Below are positions 49,155 through 57,242 of a stretch of 64,000 nucleotides of DNA, piece after piece. The notes beneath the pieces are model-generated. The model saw only the letters and a list, made by a program, of their open reading frames with translations. It was not told where the DNA came from and made no database searches. The DNA comes from Saccharomycodes ludwigii (taxonomy: Eukaryota > Ascomycota > Saccharomycetes > Saccharomycodales > Saccharomycodaceae): positions 62,001 to 126,000 of the forward strand of contig NC_060204.1 in assembly GCF_020623625.1 (NCBI RefSeq), given 5' to 3'. Every line of letters starts with the position of its first letter. The first letter of the stretch is position 1. The translations under genes were made by a program, and so were the position numbers.

Positions 49155-49506
49155 TATCTGGTCTTTTCAAGCATGACTCGTCATGAATAATAATAATTAT
49201 GGGTTTAGATTTGATGATTATTTTTATTTTCAATATTCCCATTGTTAGTTCTGGTTGAACTTGATAGGTAATGTCTTAATAAATGTGATAACCAATTGTG
49301 ATATATGTTCAACAGTATTTCATATTACGATATGTTACGATATTTAATAGTTATGAGTTGTATCTTGGTTCGACATTTCATTTCCTTTTGCTCGTTCTCA
49401 TCCATATTTAAGCAACAAATTTTAAAAAAAGAACTAGACTATATAAACTATAGCAAATGATTTATTTTAATATTTCTTTTAATATTTCCATTTATATGTT
49501 CTATAT

Positions 49507-49537
<31 letters not shown>

Positions 49538-50313
49538 CACCAATCATCACTGCGACATTTTTATCTCATCGTATGATGTCCTGATGATTCCACTTGAAGG
49601 TTCCTAATAAAATACCATAAATACTTTATAAAAAAAAATCTCTTTCATCAGTACAGTTAATCTCGTAACAAAAGTCATAAACTCTTTTCAATAGCTTTCA
49701 CTATGTGCCACACACACACGTCTATATCAATAATATATACTTGTGATGACATGTATGATATACAACATTTAGACCACTTTATTCATTTTTTTTTTATTTT
49801 TTTTTTTATTTTACTATGTACTTCATGTAACACATGGAAGTGTAAAAAGGGTTATTTATACATAGAAATATGTTATTTTTACTGATTTTATTTTTGCTAT
49901 ATTTTACTGCTCTATAACATATGCTAAAAAACTAGCAAATTTCATATGACTGTTTAACTTTTCAACTTTATTGTCCCCCCACATAATCAATTTTTACACT
50001 AGATTGACATGTTGGGTCAAAATATCTAATAAAATTACGTTATAAGATAATAGGTGCATTGTAAATTATTGTACCGCTACACATTACCGATGATCCACTG
50101 TTCCATATTATCATTTAAATAGTTATTTAAGCTGACAAATCAGCATCTAAACAATGTAAAGGGAAATAGCAGAGAAAAAAAAAAAGTATATATATTTCTA
50201 CCCAAAAATAAACATTAGATGATTTGGTATTTTTTTTTTTTGTTCTTCTTCTTTTCCAGTAATAGCCAATGGCATAGGGGAAATAATAAAATTGGGTTAG
50301 AAATACTCAAAAA

Positions 50314-50349
<36 letters not shown>

Positions 50350-50583
50350 ATTGATTGTAATTATTATAAAATTTTAATTATATTAGGAACTGTACGTGCT
50401 TTGTTATCATTGTTAATTTTTGGCTGTGTTTTCTCTTCTTCCTTGAAATAGAGAATATCCTTTTCTTTTGGTTTTGTTTTTTATTTATTTATTTTTTTTT
50501 TTTATTTTATTTTTTTATTTTATTTTGTTTTATTTTTTTTTTTGTTTATTTTTTGCTCTTATTTTTTATTCCTCTTCATTAAA

Positions 50584-50586
<3 letters not shown>

Positions 50587-50651
<65 letters not shown>
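50587..50651 (+). repeat. (AAT)n microsatellite, about 21 units
   Basis: An uninterrupted AAT array just beyond the SRO9 stop codon, preceded by T-rich sequence. It matches the AAT codon runs seen inside coding regions nearby (AGE1, GFD2). Confidence 0.95.
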
Positions 50652-50653
<2 letters not shown>

Positions 50654-50673
50654 TAATATCAACACTAAGCTAC

Positions 50674-52503
50674 TTAAGCAGCGATTTCTGCTAAATCATT
50701 TTTAGGTGTTTCTTCAATTATCTCTTGGGCTTGCTCCTGTTCTTCATTTGCTTTGGTTTGTGGTTCAAAAGTTGGTGGTTCAATCTGAAATTCACTTAAA
50801 TCCAAATTGGATAAGGTTTTTTCAATTTCTACAACAACAGGATTAACTGAATCAACTCTTTCAGCATCATCTTTAATACACCATTTTTCCCAGTCTTTAG
50901 AACGTATAAAATATTTACTTAATATATCTTGATCGGCTTGGTTTTCTATATTTGTCTGTCTACCGGTAGCAATTTCAACTGGAGAATTTTCTGAATTACG
51001 AACAATTTCGCATAATGCGCCTAGTATAATTTTAACATCTCCACCAAAGGACATATTGACCACTCTGTAGAATTTAGCAATCAAAGATATTGGAACATAG
51101 CCATTATCCTTGGCAAAATGACACCTTAAATAAAAGTCTTTACTCAAGTTTTCTACACTAAAATAATATTCAATTTGTCTAGCAACATTATTGACGGCAA
51201 CATATGGATGAGGCAATGTAAAGAGTTGATGATTGTAAAATGCGTTGCCGTTATAATTTTGTTGCTGATAGTTGTGATTATCACTATAGTGGCGATGGTA
51301 GTGGGCATGATGATTATTGTTGTGGTATTGACGTATACTGCCACCAGTGTATTGATTCTTATATCTGTAACCGTTGGTAGCGGTAGTATTATTGTTTACC
51401 GTTCCATTGATGTTGTTGCCGTTGTTATTATTCCTCTGATAATATTTTGCACGTACGTTACCATTATTGCCGTTATGAAAACGGTGTCCACCAAAATTGC
51501 TAGTATTGGTTGGAATATATTGGCTGTTTTTGAATGGAGCAGTAGCATTGATTTGAGGTACAACATACATTGGTTGCTGCTGTGGCTTAACAAAATGTTT
51601 ATTAGATTGAAAATTACCATTCTGAACATTCAAAGATTCATTGTTGTTATTATAATAGCTTCTTTTGCCATTATGGTAGTGATGATTATAGTGCTGTTGT
51701 GGTGCATTATTGCTACCGTTCTTTTTAAAATTTTTTTTATTAATAGTGTTATTGGAGTCACCTTCTGGTTGAAGTTTTGATTGCTCTGAAATATCTTCTT
51801 CAACTGAGGGGGCGTTTTTGTCATCAGCGTCTTCTTGCTTAGAAGCAGCTGTATTTGTAGGTTTTTTTTGTTCTTTGGTTTCACTAGATGATTTCTTATT
51901 GGATTCATCTTTTTTTCTGTTACTTGAAAGATTGCCACCATTATCTGCAAGGACATTTTCTTTGTTAGATTCAGCGCTGTTAGTAGTAGCATCAGAAGTC
52001 TTCTTTTTCGATGATCTTCTTCTATTGTTGTTACTACCATTGGGTTTCTTGGAGGCATTTTTTTTGTTATTACTTGTATTACCGCCGTTAGATTTCTTAC
52101 GATTGGAACCTGTTGAAGTTGAACCTACAGTTATAGATACATCAATGGGAACCCATTTTTCCTTGCCACCAGTAGATTTTACAGGGGGAAGGGTACTACC
52201 ATTAACAACAGTGGCATTAGGGGTAATATTGGCAACGACACCACCATCATTAGTAGTAGTAGTAGTAATAGAAACCCCACTTTCCTTTAAAATGGTTTTG
52301 GCTTCTTCAGCAGAAGGCCATTTATGAGAATCAGTAGCACTAGTGGCAACAGTTGTTTTTGGAACCTTCTTCCAAGGAGAAGTAGTTGGAACTGGGGCTG
52401 GAACTAAAGTTTTTTTAGCAGTTTGTTCTTCTTGCCCCAGAGGTTTGCTATCATTGACAACAACATTTGATGGGATTTCTAAAATGGGTTTGGAATCAGA
52501 CAT
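50674..52503 (-). CDS. SRO9: Sro9/Slf1, La-motif RNA-binding protein
   Basis: 609 residues from the ATG at 52503 (the frame continues eight codons upstream without another ATG). The N-terminal two thirds are disordered and rich in Asn, Ser, Lys and His. The La motif is near the C-terminal side (about 435-515): VARQIEYYFSVENLSKDFYLRCHFAKDNGYVPISLIAKFYRV, with the aromatic and Asp residues that bind RNA 3' ends. Sro9 and Slf1 associate with polysomes and stabilise selected mRNAs. The conserved N-terminal TTSPWKKVP motif and a KWVPIDVSITV block are also found in S. cerevisiae Sro9. A short acidic Glu/Gln tail ends the protein. Confidence 0.93.
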   Translation of the reverse strand: MSDSKPILEIPSNVVVNDSKPLGQEEQTAKKTLVPAPVPTTSPWKKVPKTTVATSATDSHKWPSAEEAKTILKESGVSITTTTTNDGGVVANITPNATVVNGSTLPPVKSTGGKEKWVPIDVSITVGSTSTGSNRKKSNGGNTSNNKKNASKKPNGSNNNRRRSSKKKTSDATTNSAESNKENVLADNGGNLSSNRKKDESNKKSSSETKEQKKPTNTAASKQEDADDKNAPSVEEDISEQSKLQPEGDSNNTINKKNFKKNGSNNAPQQHYNHHYHNGKRSYYNNNNESLNVQNGNFQSNKHFVKPQQQPMYVVPQINATAPFKNSQYIPTNTSNFGGHRFHNGNNGNVRAKYYQRNNNNGNNINGTVNNNTTATNGYRYKNQYTGGSIRQYHNNNHHAHYHRHYSDNHNYQQQNYNGNAFYNHQLFTLPHPYVAVNNVARQIEYYFSVENLSKDFYLRCHFAKDNGYVPISLIAKFYRVVNMSFGGDVKIILGALCEIVRNSENSPVEIATGRQTNIENQADQDILSKYFIRSKDWEKWCIKDDAERVDSVNPVVVEIEKTLSNLDLSEFQIEPPTFEPQTKANEEQEQAQEIIEETPKNDLAEIAA

Positions 52504-53403
52504 TATGCTTTTTTTTGTAGTTATCAAAGTAGAATACTTTATTCCTTAAAAGTTGAGATGGATTCTTCGATGTAAGCTTTTGATTTTGTTTTTTTAATAG
52601 CGAAAATGTGATTGTATATAGATATGAAATTAAGAATATATAATTCGATATAGTGGGGAAATAGAAATAGAAGAGACAGATGAAATGAGGGAAAGAAAAA
52701 AAAAAAAATTTTTTTTCCACTATTTTGTTCTTTCTGTTATAAAGTGGGAAAAAGGAAAAGTGAAAAAAAATAAAAAAAAAAAAAAGAAAAAAAAGAAAAG
52801 AAAAGAAAAGACAAGAAAAAAACATTTTGTTTTCCATAGAAAATGCGTAGAATATATATACATATTTTTTTTGTAATTGAACAAAAAAAAAACCCACACC
52901 CCCCAGCGCTTTTTTTCCAAGTTCATTGTACAAACAAAAGCATTATGTACGAAATGCGTAGATCAAAAAAAAAAAAAAAAAAAAGAGTTAATTTTTACCA
53001 ATTAGAAAACGGCAAATTTTATAAGCGCAAATTTTATAAACGTAAATTTTTTTTTTTGTGTTTGCTGGCCGTGTGAAATATTTACAAGTGAATATCGGAC
53101 TGTAGTTATCAACATCCTCGTTGTTTCGCATTCTCATTGGTTCGGATATTGCTTTGTCCTTCTTTCTCTTTCTCTTTCTCCCTATCATACTATTACCACC
53201 CCATAATTCGTGTCAGAAACACCCGCATGTCATTTTTATTTTTTATTTTTTATTTTTTTTTTATTTTTTTTTTTTTTTTATTTTTTTTTTTCTTTTCATT
53301 TTCAAGAATAAATACTAAAAAAATTTTTTTTTTTTCTTTCCTTTTTCTTTTTGTATTTTACAGCTGTTTCTCTTTTTCTTTTTTTTTTTTTCTTCCTTTT
53401 ATT
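52504..53403. promoter_or_regulatory. Divergent promoter region SRO9/GFD2
   Basis: 900 bp, dominated by A- and T-tracts (about 52688-52717, 52760-52820, 52963-52984, 53224-53300). A GC-rich spot CCCACACCCCCCAGCGC at about 52893-52909. Upstream of GFD2 a TACTAA (53306-53311) and TTTTACAG (53356-53363) resemble a branch site and 3' splice site, but I see no good 5' site. Confidence 0.45.
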
Positions 53404-55350
53404 ATGTTACAAGACCGGAATGAACTACTAGGGAAGCTAGTATACGAAGAGATATATTTCACTAATTTGATGTTTAACAAGGAAAGAAAAAGAAAATATA
53501 AACAAAATAGCAGCAATAATCAACCGAGTGATAATAATAATAATAATAGTAACAAATTACACAAAATTATGAATATTAATAAAGAAATTGATAAGAATAA
53601 AACTAATACAGGGATGAATAGAATGAACCATACTACTGCTACTGCAACAGCTTCCAAAACTCTTTATAAGACAACATTTCAGAAGAAAATAGTTAATAAT
53701 TATAACAAAAACAAAAGCACTCCTATAAATACCAAAAATCTGGTTAAAAATACTCTGTACCATAATAATAACAACAATAATAGTAATAATAATAGTAATA
53801 ATAATAGCAATAATAATAGCAATAATATTTATAATAATATTTATAATTCAAATTCAAGTACACGTACTTATGATAATGGTGCAAAATTACTAAAAAACAT
53901 TTATTTGCAACAAAACATATTGTATAATAAATCAACCAGGTTACAAGAACGATCTAAATCGAAATATGAATTCGACCAAAAACGTTTTAACTATTTTAAG
54001 GATTATATTCAACGTTTAGGAACCAAGTTTGATATAATTAACAAAAAGTCTACTATTGATCTAACTTTAGCCGTTGAACAATTTAATGAGAAATATATCA
54101 GGGAAAATGGCTGCATTCCAATTAACCCAGACAAACCTAAAATACAAGTCAAAAAAACTATTTCTTCAGGCGCAGAAAAGGATAACAGTAAAAATAAAAC
54201 GGCAACAACCAAAAAAGACCAACCTCATATTGTGGATCCACAACTTTTAATAGATTTTAAACTAAAAATGGAAACATATAAAAAGTTGCATGCAAAAAGA
54301 TTGAAGTACGATAGATTGTTAAATGAAATAACACAAAACCATATCCCAAAAGTATATTCCACTTCTAAAAGCTCAAATTTCCAATACTTAACCAATTGTA
54401 TTGGTGCGATACATTTAAACAATACAATATGCTTTAGTTTAGATGTAGAAGCCTATGAATTTAAAAATAATACATTGACAGAAATAGGGATATCTATTTA
54501 TGATCCAAGGATACAAAGTACTTATGGACAAAGTGTAATTTTGGAAAACTATCATATTATAATCAAGGAATCTTTGCATTTAAGGAATCATAAATATGTT
54601 TCTTGTTTTAAAGACTGTTATACTGTAGGTGAGAGTTGTGTTTTATCTCTACAAAATGCCGTTGATTTAATACAAAGTTTAATAAACTATTACTTAAAAC
54701 CGGTTACTGATGAGGATAAAACTTGGAATAGGGCCCTGGTTGGTCACAATGTTAAGGGTGATTTGAAATGGTTGAAAAACTTAAAGATTGAATTCCCAGA
54801 TAATTTGGATTATCAGTTAACCTCACTAGTCTTTTCCAATGACGAAAACAAAATTATAACTAGCGATAAAACTTTAGTTCTAGATACTGAGACCTTATAT
54901 TCTCATTTTTATGGTAAAAGTCATTGCAGTTTGGGCAAAATTTTGAGGCTCTTAAATTTGCCACATGCCTATTTACATAATGCTGGTAATGATGCATATT
55001 ACACTTTAAATTTATTACTGCATTTAACCGATATAGATTTCAGAAAATATAAAAATTTAGATGATATTGAATATGTTCAAAGATCAATTGTTGCACTATA
55101 TAAGAGGCTAAATCAGGAGGAAAAAATTATACCAATGGTTTACGAGACTCTATTAGATGAAAAGAGACATGACAATAATAGTAACAATGGTAGTTTTGGT
55201 GCCAGTAACAACAGTACTAATAATAATGGGTTTTCAACAACAAAAAATATTTCTCAAACAGAATTTGGTGGTATAAAGTTTTATAACTCTTTTGCAGAAG
55301 TATTTGAAAGCAAGTTAGCTTTAAATTTTAATACAAAAGATGGAAAATAA
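53404..55350 (+). CDS. GFD2: Gfd2/YDR514C-family RNase H-fold (DEDDh exonuclease-like) protein
   Basis: 648 residues from the ATG at 53404; the frame is open upstream only through poly-Phe translated from T-tracts, so I reject the longer form. The N-terminal ~300 residues are Asn/Lys-rich. The C-terminal domain (about 325-590) keeps all catalytic positions of a DEDDh 3'-5' exonuclease: D347-x-E349 in LDVEAYE, D453 in GHNVKGDLKWL, H525-x4-D530 in HNAGNDAYYTL. S. cerevisiae Gfd2 (YCL036W) was found as a multicopy suppressor of a dbp5 mRNA-export mutant; its duplicate is YDR514C. Synteny with SRO9 and GRX1 fits. Enzyme activity is inferred from residues. Confidence 0.9.
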   Translation: MLQDRNELLGKLVYEEIYFTNLMFNKERKRKYKQNSSNNQPSDNNNNNSNKLHKIMNINKEIDKNKTNTGMNRMNHTTATATASKTLYKTTFQKKIVNNYNKNKSTPINTKNLVKNTLYHNNNNNNSNNNSNNNSNNNSNNIYNNIYNSNSSTRTYDNGAKLLKNIYLQQNILYNKSTRLQERSKSKYEFDQKRFNYFKDYIQRLGTKFDIINKKSTIDLTLAVEQFNEKYIRENGCIPINPDKPKIQVKKTISSGAEKDNSKNKTATTKKDQPHIVDPQLLIDFKLKMETYKKLHAKRLKYDRLLNEITQNHIPKVYSTSKSSNFQYLTNCIGAIHLNNTICFSLDVEAYEFKNNTLTEIGISIYDPRIQSTYGQSVILENYHIIIKESLHLRNHKYVSCFKDCYTVGESCVLSLQNAVDLIQSLINYYLKPVTDEDKTWNRALVGHNVKGDLKWLKNLKIEFPDNLDYQLTSLVFSNDENKIITSDKTLVLDTETLYSHFYGKSHCSLGKILRLLNLPHAYLHNAGNDAYYTLNLLLHLTDIDFRKYKNLDDIEYVQRSIVALYKRLNQEEKIIPMVYETLLDEKRHDNNSNNGSFGASNNSTNNNGFSTTKNISQTEFGGIKFYNSFAEVFESKLALNFNTKDGK

Positions 55351-55730
55351 AAATTCAAATATTTATTAAAAAAGAAAAAGAAAACAATTGTATATGTTGA
55401 GAGAGGAAAAAATATGGATACCCATATCGTATAGTGTTGGTCAATCTCTTATTTATTACTGTAATTTTTTTTTTTTTTTTTTTTGTTATTTTCCCACTCT
55501 TTTTGGTAGGTATTTGAATATATTTCGTAAATTTAGGATAAGGGTTATTATTAATCCGTTTACTTACTGGACTTTATTTATAACATATTTCATTTTTTTC
55601 ACATTTAATGTAATGTATTAATACTAATTAAAAAAAAAAAAAACATATATATATATATATATATATATGTCTGTGCTCTATGTGTAAAAGAAATTTAAAC
55701 ACATTCAGTCTAAAAAAAAAAATAAAAAAT

Positions 55731-55804
55731 TGATTTTGCCCAGGATCGAACTGGGGACGTTCTGCGTGTTAAGCAGATGCCATAACCAACTAGACCACAA
55801 AACC
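55731..55804 (-). tRNA. tRNA-Val (AAC)
   Basis: 74 nt. Read from 55804 down: GGTTTTGTGGTCTAGTTGG (acceptor and D-arm), TCTGCTTAACACGCAGA anticodon arm with AAC, T-arm CCCAGTTCGATCCTGGG, end CAAAATCA. Near-identical to S. cerevisiae tRNA-Val(AAC), with a compensated acceptor change. No intron. I found no LTR with clear ends upstream of it. Confidence 0.97.
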
Positions 55805-56621
55805 AGATTTTTTAATCTATCGTAAGCGTAACTCAGGATTAGTCGTAATAATTACGGGTTCGGATTATGGTAATTAATTCCTTGCTCTATTTAAATCCTT
55901 ACATACAATAATAATAAATATTATTTAAAACCATGAATCAATCAATTAAATAATTGTATGTTATTTACTGTGTTCATCGTTTGAAGTTTCTGTTCATGAT
56001 CTCAACTACCTACTGTTTGTATCATTAAATAACTTTACTTTTACTTTATTAATTTTAATAATTTGTGAAGTGAGCATTCCTTATTGAAATTCTATTATTG
56101 TACAACAAAAAGTAAACAAAAAAAAAAAAAGGGTGCCGTATAGTGTAAAAATCTATAAATCATAGTTTAAAAGAAAATTTTTTTGTTAAGAATCTTGTAA
56201 TTAATTAAAACCTATATTAAATTACTATGCATTTTTTTTATGCTTTATGTTGGACGCTCTTGTTGCCTTTTCGATCATTTTATCCTGAACAACAAAAAAA
56301 AAAAAAAAAAATAAAGGATTTATATTTTTCGTAAATATTTTAATATAATTTCTCCTGGATTGAGATAATTTTCTGAAAAGTACGAAAAAAATACAAGCTG
56401 GTTATTTATCAATATATATGTCTTGTATTTTATTTTTACGGTCTGTACTATTATATGATAAAAAAATAATAATACATTTTTTACGGAACGCAGCATTTGG
56501 AATATATTTTATGTAATATTTTTAATTCACTCTACTTTGATCTTGTTAAGAAGTAACAATAGATTCACCATGATCTACAATGTTTACATTTTTCGTGTTT
56601 TAATCCATATATTTTTTTTTT

Positions 56622-56671
56622 GGGGATTTTTTTTGGGTTTATTTGGGTTGTTTTTTGGGTTATTTTTTTGG
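56622..56671 (+). repeat. G-tract/T-tract array with quadruplex potential
   Basis: GGGG (56622), GGG (56635), GGG (56645), GGG (56657), GG (56670), separated by 7-10 T-rich bases. Looks like decayed copies of a TTTGGGTT-type unit. Confidence 0.7.
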
Positions 56672-56745
56672 ATAATTTTTAAGAGAAAAAAATAACAATA
56701 ACATTCTTTCAATATTTGTATTTAAAATTGTTTATGTGTTTGCAG

Positions 56746-56778
56746 TCGTATCTACATTTGTATTCGTATCTGCATTTG
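56746..56778 (+). repeat. 18-bp period direct repeat
   Basis: TCGTATCTACATTTG (56746-56760) and TCGTATCTGCATTTG (56764-56778), one mismatch, in the upstream region of the wall protein gene. Confidence 0.75.
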
Positions 56779-57242
56779 CGTTTATAATACTAATGCATTT
56801 AAAAAAAAAAAAAAAAGGTTTTCTCCTTTTCATAATCATAAAAGAACCAGCCAATTTTATACACACTTTTTTAATATCTTGAGATAAAACTAAATTAATT
56901 TAAATTAAAAAAAAAAAAAAAAGGAAAATCAGAAGAAGGGGCCTCCGTGGTATTAAAATATTTTTATCTGTATTGCAGAAAAAAACTTCCTCATATTCGT
57001 GTTGTCTTGTGGCTTGATACAACAAAACTTGTATAAATAAATAAATAAATAAATAAATATATATATATATATGTATATTATTATCCTATATGCCTTAGTA
57101 TCGTTAGTTATAGAAGTTTGCCTTACTGTTTCTCCATTAATAAATATATACATGTATTTTGACATATTTATCTTTACCTCATTATAAGCTTAAAGTTACA
57201 CGCATAAAATTGACTAAAAAATACCTTTACATATATACAACC

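Larger units (their letters stand above)
48491..50673. other. 2.2-kb region with tRNA-Leu, solo LTR and simple repeats
   Basis: No protein gene. Contains tRNA-Leu (48656-48770), a solo LTR (48784-49154), a 14-bp dyad CATGAC-TC-GTCATG (49172-49185), a T30-type tract near 49510-49537, an A37-type run near 50312-50347, and the (AAT)n array at 50587-50651. The stretch 49160-49700 is mixed-composition sequence that could include older element debris, but I found no convincing ends. Confidence 0.55.
55351..57242. other. 1.9-kb region with tRNA-Val and unusual G/T-rich repeat
   Basis: Holds a T20-type tract near 55467-55484, (TA)n at about 55648-55668, tRNA-Val (55731-55804), mixed AT-rich sequence, a G/T block (56622-56671), an 18-bp duplication (56746-56778), A-runs and an (AAAT)n/(TA)n array near 57036-57071. 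No protein gene seen; right end is the promoter of the wall protein. Confidence 0.5.

Noticed and set aside
51175-52327. Long plus-strand frames opposite SRO9
   Set aside because: They mirror Asn/Ser-rich codons of SRO9, giving Ile/Val/Leu/Phe-rich translations without domain signals.
53306-53363. Possible 5' UTR intron before GFD2 (TACTAA plus TTTTACAG)
   Set aside because: No convincing GTATGT/GTAAGT donor upstream within a normal distance.
53137-53403. N-terminal extension of GFD2
   Set aside because: It is poly-Phe translated from T-tracts; the ATG at 53404 starts the conserved-looking MLQDRNELLGKLVYEEIYF segment.
55805-56110. Possible LTR upstream of tRNA-Val
   Set aside because: No TG...CA ends with matching 5-bp duplications could be found.
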